In this document: positions 56,004 to 64,000 of the stretch, one piece after another
Position numbering within the stretch: position 1 is the first letter of the stretch
Layout: each line of letters starts with the position of its first letter
Source of the DNA: Tritrichomonas musculus
Lineage: Eukaryota; Parabasalia; Tritrichomonadida; Tritrichomonadidae
NCBI GenBank assembly: GCA_039105265.1
Contig: JAPFFF010000044.1
Coordinates: 1,217,599 to 1,281,598 of the forward strand
Direction: 5' to 3'
DNA: 64,000 nucleotides
The notes under the pieces: model-generated
Databases searched by the model: none
The model's input: only the letters and a program-made list of their open reading frames with translations
What the model was told of the DNA's origin: nothing
Made by a program: the position numbers and the translations under genes

Positions 56004-59000
56004 TTAATTGAGGATTATTTGAAATAACACTTGGAGTTTCAGATGTTTGATAATAGGTTTCACGGGTTCAATAATAGGTTTCACGGGTTCAATAATAGGT
56101 TTCACGGGTTCAATAATAGGTTTCACGGGTTTTGTTTTTGATAGATCCAGTTTGTCGATTGTACTTTTTTCATCAATTATTTTTGGTTTTGTTTTCGCTT
56201 CAATATCAATATCAATATCAAATTTATTTTTTGGTTCTTTCTTCTTCTTTTTCAAAAGTTTACTTCTTTCTGATTTTTGTTTCTTCAAATTCTTATTTCC
56301 TTTAGTTTTTGTATTAATTGTTGGTTTCTTTGGTTTAACTTCCTCAACATCATCATCAATCTTTTCCTCAATTTTTGTTTCAATTGGTTTCTGTTTTTGA
56401 GCCAATACTTTAAATCGTAATGGTGCATTTTTCCGACCTCTTCTTGGTAAAATTTGAGTCATTGATTTTGTTTGAATTACTTCTGGTTCGTCAACTTTTG
56501 TTGGTAATAAGTTAATTTTCTTTCCTGGTTCTATTTTTGTCATTGTCATTGGTTTTTCAGATATTGGACTTACTAATGGTTTCTTTTCTATTGGTGTTTC
56601 TTTCTCTTCTGTCATTGTTGTTTTAGATGAAAATAAATTATTTATATTTGAATTTGTTTGATATGGAACAACTGGTTTAGGAGGAAGATTTTCATTAAAT
56701 TGAGACATTATTGATGTTTTTCCGTTTAATTTATTTTTCTTTTGTTGTTCTAACAATAATTGGCGTATTGATACATTACCTTTCGAACTTTGTTGAATTA
56801 AACTTGTAATTCCACCTTCATAACGTTTAGCCCAAACATTCTCTTCTTTCTTTTCTGAATCATCATTAATTGTTAAATCTGTATTTGTGGTTGTTGGTGT
56901 TGGTGTTGTTGTTGTTGTGGTTGTTGGTGTTGTATTTGTTGTTGTTGCGGGCTTATTGAATGGATTTGTGAATCCTGTATTTCTTAATGCACCACCAATT
57001 GTATTACCATTATTTTGATTTTGTTGTCTTTCTTTTTCTTGAGCTTCATTTATCATATTTTGAATTTCATGTAATGCAGTTTCAGTATCTTGATTCTTAA
57101 ATCTTTCAAATCCAATTTCAGTCATATTTATTTTTCGACGATACGAATTCAAATCTTTTAATTTCTCTTCTACTTTCTTTTTATGTTCTTTCTCTTTATC
57201 ATCTTTTGCTTTCTCATCATCCCATTGTTTCTTTGCTTCATTCTCTTTTTGTTGCAAAAGAATGATACTTGGTTCCAAATTATTCAATGGTTTATCTTTA
57301 TAATCATCATATTTTAAGAGAGTATTTTCTTTCTTATAATTTGTTTTCAGATCTCGATAATATTTATTCGTCTTTGCAATATAGCGATTCAATTTCAAAT
57401 ATCTTTCTAAATCATCCAATGACGGATATAACTCAGCTAGCTTTTCATATGTTTCAGAACTATCATCGATATGTTTATGATATTCTTCTAATAGATTCTT
57501 GAAAAATTCTTTCTTTTCGGTATTGACTTTTTCTTTATATTTGATATATGCATTTCGAATATCATCTACTGTCACTTTTTTATCTGTTCTTTTTGCTATT
57601 TCTGGTTCGATATAACTTTGATGAACAAATGCAACATCTTCTGTTTTCATTGTTCCTTTCTTCTTTTGAAGTGCATTATGATCATCTAAAATTGGTATAA
57701 ATGCAATACTTTCTAAAACATATACCCAATCGATATTTTTCTTATCTGGTGCAAATTTTTTAACAATATCTTTTACATTTATTTTTGTTTTTCCAAAATG
57801 ATTTTCATATAATGGTTTGAAGTCTAAAATTGCGTTCACATAATCCAAATCTTTTGCTGAATATGTTAATCCTTTCAACTCATCTTTTGTCACTTTTGAA
57901 CCTTCTTCCAAATTTTTATTTATTGCATCGATGTTTTCAATTATTTTCTTTTCTGTGTCAGTTTTTTCTTTCTCAAAGGATTTAAACGCTATTTGATATT
58001 CACCAATCAATTCGTCTTCTGAAATTTTATCATGTTGTTGAGTAGCTGGATTATATCGTAAATTATCAATATATTCTTCATATGTTTCTTGTTCTTTTCT
58101 TGGTATTCCTTGAAATTCTAGAGATTCCTTATGAACAATTCTTGCAAGATTTGCATGATAAGCTGTCTCAATATCAAATTGTAAATCTTTCTCGTTTTGA
58201 ATGTTCCATTGAACCTTATCACGAATTTTATATGGGTAATACATCATTTGATCCAAAGTTATTTTTTGGCCAAAAGCAGTTTCATATCTTTTCTGTAATG
58301 GAGTTAATTTACAATATTTAACAATTTCATAAGCATTTGTGTATGTTTGAAGTTTTTCTGAATCTAATTTCAATTTTTCATCGTCAATATTTGCATTGAA
58401 TTCACTTATGAGATCATCTAAATTTTCATCATATGAATATTGTAAAGCAGCTTTCACATAATTATTAAGTAATGATAAATCTTTCCCTTTCTTCTCAAAC
58501 TTTTTCCGTTCGACTTCGAAATTAAATTCGTTATCATTCTTTTTGTTATAATTTTCAATATCTTTCTTCATTGCCATTCGAACGTGACCATATTCGGTAT
58601 TTTTATATTCTTTCACAATTTCATCTTTCTCTGCATTTGTTAATTTTGACCATTGTTTGTTTCCACCGAATTTTCTAATTGCTTCAAGAATATTTTCAAC
58701 TTCTAATTTCAAATCATCACATGCTCTTGAATAACTTTGAGGTTTCTGGTTGATATCTTTTGCTTTATTCGGATTCTTTTTGTTATGAACAGTTATCAAT
58801 ATTTCATAATAAGTTTTGTAAGCATTATGATCATTCTCTTCTTTATTAAACAAATCTAATAAACTCTTTCCTTCACCTAAATCATCATTATAAATTTCTA
58901 AATATTCTTTGATTTTTGGAAAGTTTTGTAATTTATCATATTCATTTTCAAATCTTTGATATTCAACTTTTAATTTCTTTATTTGAGCTTCTTTTGTTGA

Positions 59001-62000
59001 TCCATACTCACCTTCCATGAGATCGTGATCAGAAATTACATAATTATATTTCGTTTCAAAATCTTTGATAATATTTTTCAGTTCTAGATAATATTTAGTT
59101 TCTTCAACATTCATATTATGTTGGTTCAACATTGAACGTATTGTTGAAACTACAGCAGTATCGGATTCTGGATATTTTCTTTGATATTCTTCAAATAAGT
59201 CTCTTAGTTTTTGGTCATTAGCTGCTTTATTTTTAGCTTTATCTAATCTTTTCACCTCAATTTCTAAATCTTTTATATCTTCTCGTGTTGGATTCTTCAG
59301 ATCATCAAACTCTTTACCAAATTGATTTTTATATTTGCTTCTCATAATATGATAAAGAAAATAGTCTTCTGCAGCGTCAACATCATCTTGAAATAAGTTA
59401 ACAATCTCTTCAAAAGTCGTTTTCTTTTCGAATCTTTTGTCGTAATCTTTCCAATATCTCCTCCATTTCCCAACTCCTTTATAATGTGAGTCATATCGAT
59501 TCTTTAAATCAGTTAATGTGATAACTTTTTCTTTATTCGTTTTATCTGATACATAATCCTTACCAAACTCATTTTTATACCAAACACTTAACGCATTTGC
59601 ACGAAGTGCTTCGTATGCATTATCCCAATCACCTTTCCATTTTTTATAAGCATTTTGCCATTCAGGTAGTTTATCTTCTTTATGATTCGAATTCCAAATC
59701 TGTCTATCAGCATCTAACGTTGTCCATTTTGTTCTATTTTCATGATATCTCTGAATCTTATCTTCCAAATATTTGAAAAGTTGTTGAGGGTCTTCAATTT
59801 TTAAATAGTCATTGTCCGTTTCACCCAAATCTCGTAGCATAACTGCATATTGGTCACGATTCATTTCATTAGCAACATAAGCTCTTGCATCAAACACTGC
59901 TTTTTCTACATTTGTTTCTGTTTGAAATTTGTTTATGAGAGTTTCCCAAGTAACTTTATTAGAGTGATCATTTATTAATTGTATCAATACGGGATCACTT
60001 CGGAATCTATTATATTTATCAAAATAAGCATCACATAATATCTGTAAGTTTTTGATTTTTTCTTTCAGTGTTGTTCCTTTGAGATCATCTTTTTGTCCTG
60101 ACCATTTTTCCCATATTTTTGATAAGAATTCATACTTTGCCTCATCTATATCATATTCTTTATATTTCAAAAGTTCTGTGATATCACTAAATGCATTCCC
60201 TGTTCTTGCATATTCATTCCAATATCGAGTGACAACAGTATCTCCTCCGAATTTATTAATTTTTAAATTCAACTCATTTTGTAATCGTTCTAATTTATCT
60301 AATATTTGTTCCCAATTGTCACCATTGATTGCATTGAGTTTCACTTTTGGATATTCGTATACGGTTTCTAATTCATATTTGATTAATTCAATCTTCATTC
60401 GATTTGTACAATCTTTGAAATTTTTTCCTAATTTGTCTCTGATTGAATCAACATCGTGAACTTCTTGTGTAATATGATTATAATGACGGAGTAGATCTTG
60501 AAAAGTCACAGAGAAAAATGACCTCTCATCTTTTTCAGCTTCACGTAACATTTTTTCTAATTTTGTCTTTCCATCCGTTGAATTCGGAATTGCGTTTATT
60601 TCTGTGACCTTATCTGGAAGTAAAGCAATTAATTTGTATTTCAAAGTTTGACATTGACAAAAGAATAATGCTCCTTGATAGTTATCTTCATATTCAAGCA
60701 CTATATCATGAATTGTCCATTCACGATCAGCATGTCTATTAAGCGTTAATAACGCATTTTGAAATTCATCACTTCGATATTGATTATAACCACGAACAGC
60801 TGTTTGAATAATATCTATCACTTGTTCTTTCTGTTCATCAGTCAACTCACCTGCTTTATCACTTGTTAATGAAATATATTTATCCTTCTTTGTTTTAACA
60901 GTATATTTTTTCTTGAATGTGTCATTATATAAATCTAAATGATATTTATAATTTAAATCAGTTTTACCTTTATTATAGTCAAAATTATATAACGCGGCTG
61001 TCTTTTCTATTGAAGATGTTTGTTCATCATCATTATGATAATATCGATATTTATGCCAAATTTCATTGAATGCAGGTGAATTCCATGATTGTGCATAATT
61101 TTGTGTTATTTGACTATAAAATTTTCGACACCAAGCTAATCTTTCTTCTGAATCTAAGGCTGTCTCATGATATCCAGTAAAACGAGTATCACCTGGCAAA
61201 TCTTCATCAAATATAGAGAATCTATTTTTAATTAATTTTCTATATTTATCAATTTCAATAGCAATTCGAGCTTTTTCAGGAGTTTTATATTTGTCTTTCA
61301 ATTGTTTATATGTTAATGTTGAATCTATTTGATTTGTTGATTTATATGATTCAAATGTTGCTTCAACATCTGATTTTCCCCACGTTTCTTCATCTTGTTC
61401 TTTTTCTTCCACTTTCGCCAAAATTTGATCAAATAATGTTGAATCTTTTTCTTGACCTGTCATTGAATAATCTTTTCCATTGTTTAATTGTTTGTAATAT
61501 GTTGAAACAATAGGAATTAAATAGTTTGCATACATTTCTTCATTTGTCCAAGTTAAATCAGGTTGAGTTATATAAGAAACATATTGTGGTTTTATTTTCG
61601 CTAACAATTCTCTTGCTTTCTTATAGTTACTATCAGTTGACCAAGTTTTTGAAGTTTTCTTATAGGAATCATATTTCTCTTGCCAATTCTTTCGATAAGC
61701 AGATTTGACTGTTGGATCTGTCATTTTCATGTATTCATTAAAGTATTGAATGACGTCGTTATATAATTTATTACCTTTTTTCGGAAATTTCTCATTTATT
61801 TTCTTCACTTTTTCATAACTCTCAAAGAAATCAATACATTCATTCAAATCTCCATTGAATTTTCCATACAAATGTCCCCAAGCTTCAACATAATTTCGTC
61901 CAAATGCTTTTGAATATTTTTCAAGATAATCATGAAACACACTACTTTGATCCCAAGTGACAGAATAATTGTGATAATTTTTATCATAATAATCTTGAAG

Positions 62001-64000
62001 TATTTTTTGAGCTTCTGTGATTGAATCCTTCGCTTTCTCTCTTACAAATTTCTTTAAATTAACACCTTCCCAAGGATGAGTTTTATAATAAAATTCATAC
62101 AACGCACCTAATTTATTTATCGCATTGATAGCATTATAATTTCCTTCCCATTCCATTCTCCAATCAGATGGACTTTTGAGATCCTCAGGAAAATGTTGTT
62201 TCCAAATCATTAAAGCTTGATCCAAATTAGCATTCGTATCTCTTCCATTGATTTGATTATTAATCATATTTTGTAAAGATTCACCAACTTGAACAACATT
62301 TTTATTTCTCCAAGCAGCTGCTATTCTTTTTATTGAATATTGATCATCATTCGGTAAAAATTCATTCAATTCTCTTATTTTGTTATTTATGTTATCATTC
62401 AAAGATAAAACACGTTCTGTTTCTTCGATATCTGCAACCTCATCTTGAAAATACTGTCCATGAGTTGATAAATCACCATTTGTCTGATTTTGAAAATAAT
62501 CCATAAATGTTGGAAAATGACTTTGTTTTTCATGATATTTTTTATATTTGTCATAAGCTAATTCAGACTCTAAATAAAATTTATATGCAGAACCATTCTG
62601 AGGGAAATAAGTCATTTTTACATCACGAAATCTCTTGTCAGTAAATCGAGTTGGATAAAGATTATGTAATTCTTGTTCGAGCATATTGATTTGAGGAATA
62701 TCTTCTGCTTTTGTATTTCCAATGATTACGTCCATTTTTAAATTCATATTTTCTTTTCCTTCATAACTTTTATAAACTTTTTCAAATTCTAATCTATCAA
62801 AATACTTATCCATATCATGACCCATAGAAATGTAATAAGTTCGTGCATTCAAGTATTGTTGAATATCTCCTGAATTATTACAATGGCCAACAACTTCTTT
62901 GAATAAGTCATCTTTTTGTTCTTTGTCATGAATCTTTTTTGTTCGTTCGTTGAATTCTTGATAAAAGGCCTGATCATTTTTCTTTTGTCTTTCTAAATTT
63001 TGGTATTGTTGAACGATATTTTGGTAATTAGTTATAATTTGATTATAATCTGGTTGACCATCTGATTTTAACGGAGGTGAAACATTTTTCAATTCAATAA
63101 TTTTAATAGGTGAATATTCGAAAATTTGAATTTCAGCTTGGTATCTCTTTAACATATTAAAGATTTCGTCTAAATTATAACGATAGTCAATTAATGATTG
63201 AAACCCTATTTTTTTATTGTTATATGAATATTTATTCCAACGTTTCATTACAATTCCTCCCCTGAAGAAATCTTCCTTATGATCATTCATATATTTTAAT
63301 AAATCAGCTTTTGTTTCTACATTTGGTGTATACAAAACTAAGTATTGAACTAAATGATCAAAACGATACTGATTGATATCCCAATCAGGAAATAGAGTTG
63401 TAAAACTTTCGTTAATAGCATTTTTCAAATTCTCATCTTCTTTTCCTTTTTCTGTATTCTTATTTTTAATTAATTCTTTGATATACTCTTCTTTATTTTC
63501 AATTTTCTGATCGACCAATATTCCATTCCAAAAGTTATCAGTAAATTCACTTCCATAAGCATGTTGTACTTGAACTTTTAAATTCTCAAGTTTCTTTTTA
63601 TCTTGAACAGATTTCAATAGAGATTTTTCATTATTGAGCCGATTTTGTAATTTTTCTAAGGCTTTACTTTGTTCGGTTTCTGATTCAATATCCTTTATAA
63701 ATATTTCATTCTCTTCTTTCTGTTGATCAAATGGTTGACCTTCTAGATTTGCTCTTTGTGCTATTATTGTTATTATTTCTCCCATTTTCTTATCAATATC
63801 TTGTTTTGAAGCAATCCATGATCTTTGCCATTCTTCAAATTGTGCTTCTTTAGTCGGAATATCATTTTGTTTAATAAATTGAGATCTTATTTGTATAACA
63901 TCATTTTGGTCAAATTTTCTCTTTGATTGTCTTAATATCTCGACGATTTTTGCTGACATATAATCATTTTCTTGTTTTAATGCTTGTTCCAACTTTTCTT
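56004..64000 (-). CDS. Giant helical protein, more than 2660 aa, 5' end outside window
   Basis: The frame is open to the window edge, so the start lies beyond it. Almost all of it is charged, Tyr/Trp-rich helices, with a loose repeat of about 80-100 aa (for example YKNEFGKDYV, YKNQFGKEFD, ETAFGQKITL at similar places). The last 500 residues are low in complexity: a Thr/Pro run, Lys/Pro-rich stretches and five VKPIIEP heptapeptides. No catalytic motif is seen. Its size and uniform helices suggest a scaffold, tegument-like or tape-measure-like virion protein; that is inference. Confidence 0.75.
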   Translation of the reverse strand, partial: EKLEQALKQENDYMSAKIVEILRQSKRKFDQNDVIQIRSQFIKQNDIPTKEAQFEEWQRSWIASKQDIDKKMGEIITIIAQRANLEGQPFDQQKEENEIFIKDIESETEQSKALEKLQNRLNNEKSLLKSVQDKKKLENLKVQVQHAYGSEFTDNFWNGILVDQKIENKEEYIKELIKNKNTEKGKEDENLKNAINESFTTLFPDWDINQYRFDHLVQYLVLYTPNVETKADLLKYMNDHKEDFFRGGIVMKRWNKYSYNNKKIGFQSLIDYRYNLDEIFNMLKRYQAEIQIFEYSPIKIIELKNVSPPLKSDGQPDYNQIITNYQNIVQQYQNLERQKKNDQAFYQEFNERTKKIHDKEQKDDLFKEVVGHCNNSGDIQQYLNARTYYISMGHDMDKYFDRLEFEKVYKSYEGKENMNLKMDVIIGNTKAEDIPQINMLEQELHNLYPTRFTDKRFRDVKMTYFPQNGSAYKFYLESELAYDKYKKYHEKQSHFPTFMDYFQNQTNGDLSTHGQYFQDEVADIEETERVLSLNDNINNKIRELNEFLPNDDQYSIKRIAAAWRNKNVVQVGESLQNMINNQINGRDTNANLDQALMIWKQHFPEDLKSPSDWRMEWEGNYNAINAINKLGALYEFYYKTHPWEGVNLKKFVREKAKDSITEAQKILQDYYDKNYHNYSVTWDQSSVFHDYLEKYSKAFGRNYVEAWGHLYGKFNGDLNECIDFFESYEKVKKINEKFPKKGNKLYNDVIQYFNEYMKMTDPTVKSAYRKNWQEKYDSYKKTSKTWSTDSNYKKARELLAKIKPQYVSYITQPDLTWTNEEMYANYLIPIVSTYYKQLNNGKDYSMTGQEKDSTLFDQILAKVEEKEQDEETWGKSDVEATFESYKSTNQIDSTLTYKQLKDKYKTPEKARIAIEIDKYRKLIKNRFSIFDEDLPGDTRFTGYHETALDSEERLAWCRKFYSQITQNYAQSWNSPAFNEIWHKYRYYHNDDEQTSSIEKTAALYNFDYNKGKTDLNYKYHLDLYNDTFKKKYTVKTKKDKYISLTSDKAGELTDEQKEQVIDIIQTAVRGYNQYRSDEFQNALLTLNRHADREWTIHDIVLEYEDNYQGALFFCQCQTLKYKLIALLPDKVTEINAIPNSTDGKTKLEKMLREAEKDERSFFSVTFQDLLRHYNHITQEVHDVDSIRDKLGKNFKDCTNRMKIELIKYELETVYEYPKVKLNAINGDNWEQILDKLERLQNELNLKINKFGGDTVVTRYWNEYARTGNAFSDITELLKYKEYDIDEAKYEFLSKIWEKWSGQKDDLKGTTLKEKIKNLQILCDAYFDKYNRFRSDPVLIQLINDHSNKVTWETLINKFQTETNVEKAVFDARAYVANEMNRDQYAVMLRDLGETDNDYLKIEDPQQLFKYLEDKIQRYHENRTKWTTLDADRQIWNSNHKEDKLPEWQNAYKKWKGDWDNAYEALRANALSVWYKNEFGKDYVSDKTNKEKVITLTDLKNRYDSHYKGVGKWRRYWKDYDKRFEKKTTFEEIVNLFQDDVDAAEDYFLYHIMRSKYKNQFGKEFDDLKNPTREDIKDLEIEVKRLDKAKNKAANDQKLRDLFEEYQRKYPESDTAVVSTIRSMLNQHNMNVEETKYYLELKNIIKDFETKYNYVISDHDLMEGEYGSTKEAQIKKLKVEYQRFENEYDKLQNFPKIKEYLEIYNDDLGEGKSLLDLFNKEENDHNAYKTYYEILITVHNKKNPNKAKDINQKPQSYSRACDDLKLEVENILEAIRKFGGNKQWSKLTNAEKDEIVKEYKNTEYGHVRMAMKKDIENYNKKNDNEFNFEVERKKFEKKGKDLSLLNNYVKAALQYSYDENLDDLISEFNANIDDEKLKLDSEKLQTYTNAYEIVKYCKLTPLQKRYETAFGQKITLDQMMYYPYKIRDKVQWNIQNEKDLQFDIETAYHANLARIVHKESLEFQGIPRKEQETYEEYIDNLRYNPATQQHDKISEDELIGEYQIAFKSFEKEKTDTEKKIIENIDAINKNLEEGSKVTKDELKGLTYSAKDLDYVNAILDFKPLYENHFGKTKINVKDIVKKFAPDKKNIDWVYVLESIAFIPILDDHNALQKKKGTMKTEDVAFVHQSYIEPEIAKRTDKKVTVDDIRNAYIKYKEKVNTEKKEFFKNLLEEYHKHIDDSSETYEKLAELYPSLDDLERYLKLNRYIAKTNKYYRDLKTNYKKENTLLKYDDYKDKPLNNLEPSIILLQQKENEAKKQWDDEKAKDDKEKEHKKKVEEKLKDLNSYRRKINMTEIGFERFKNQDTETALHEIQNMINEAQEKERQQNQNNGNTIGGALRNTGFTNPFNKPATTTNTTPTTTTTTTPTPTTTNTDLTINDDSEKKEENVWAKRYEGGITSLIQQSSKGNVSIRQLLLEQQKKNKLNGKTSIMSQFNENLPPKPVVPYQTNSNINNLFSSKTTMTEEKETPIEKKPLVSPISEKPMTMTKIEPGKKINLLPTKVDEPEVIQTKSMTQILPRRGRKNAPLRFKVLAQKQKPIETKIEEKIDDDVEEVKPKKPTINTKTKGNKNLKKQKSERSKLLKKKKKEPKNKFDIDIDIEAKTKPKIIDEKSTIDKLDLSKTKPVKPIIEPVKPIIEPVKPIIEPVKPIIKHLKLQVLFQIILN
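56057..56140 (-). repeat. 21-bp tandem repeat at the end of the giant gene
   Basis: Four to five near-perfect copies encoding (E)PVKPII. Confidence 0.9.

Larger units (their letters stand above)
21950..64000. mobile_element. Maverick/Polinton element, at least 42 kb, right end outside window
   Basis: Family hallmarks are present together: retroviral-type integrase, protein-primed-type DNA polymerase B, FtsK/HerA packaging ATPase and two major capsid candidates, plus an SF3 helicase and about 37 other genes. The left end lies between about 21,313 and 22,030; the window stops inside its largest gene. It is larger than the 15-25 kb usual for the family. Most frames are open and the promoters intact, so it looks young and nearly whole, with perhaps one to three breaks. 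Confidence 0.93.

Noticed and set aside
56047-61708. Plus-strand ORFs opposite the giant gene
   Set aside because: Low-complexity antisense frames with no leader motif or family.
22000-64000. Adenovirus-type maturation protease expected for a Polinton
   Set aside because: No His-...-Asp/Asn-...-Gln-...-Cys pattern was recognised in any frame examined; it may lie beyond the window.

Overview
The window looks like AT-rich nuclear DNA of a parabasalid protist (Trichomonas/Tritrichomonas-like). The evidence is two BspA-type leucine-rich-repeat surface proteins, single-exon genes with very short leaders carrying a trichomonad initiator (TCA-Y-W) just before the ATG, Sel1-repeat gene remains, and a very large Maverick/Polinton element. 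The exact species cannot be read from the sequence alone.

Host part (1 to about 21.9 kb). A 5'-cut, highly charged repeat protein (3-1259) is followed by gene ruins: a Sel1-repeat scrap and a protein-kinase catalytic-loop scrap on the minus strand. Next come a TM1586-type nitroreductase with a frameshifted tail, a hAT-like MITE with a perfect 8-bp target duplication (3639-4111), a cupin, tRNA-Glu(CTC), a GT47/exostosin-type glycosyltransferase, a decayed Sel1-repeat gene, two BspA-like surface proteins and an arsenite methyltransferase. The larger BspA protein (1887 aa) is built from five tandem 333-aa blocks of 14 LRRs each. Two further terminal-inverted-repeat elements lie at about 11.85-12.72 kb and 20.80-21.30 kb.

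Polinton part (about 22 kb to the window end, which cuts the element). At least 42 kb and about 43 genes are visible; its right end is outside the window. The left half (22-38.6 kb) holds the integration and replication functions: retroviral-type integrase, SF3 (D5-like) helicase, protein-primed-type DNA polymerase B, a KilA-N protein, a series of small coiled-coil proteins and two membrane or surface proteins. The right half (38.7-64 kb) holds the virion-type functions: four consecutive basic SAP/AT-hook-like proteins, fibre-like proteins, a minor-capsid candidate, two tandem major capsid proteins, small amphipathic and transmembrane proteins, the FtsK/HerA-type packaging ATPase and a giant protein of more than 2660 aa. 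No adenovirus-type maturation protease was recognised; it could lie beyond the window. The element looks young and close to whole, with perhaps one to three interrupted reading frames.

The two halves use different upstream signals. Most left-half genes have an AACGG/CCGTT box (Myb-type core) followed by TGACA and a TCAYTTTT initiator. The virion-half genes lack it, and several instead have TCAAAA directly before the ATG. This suggests early and late classes encoded in cis. The size of the element, this promoter split, the paired capsid genes, the fibre cassette, the stalked surface protein and the chromatin-like cluster are the most interesting content.
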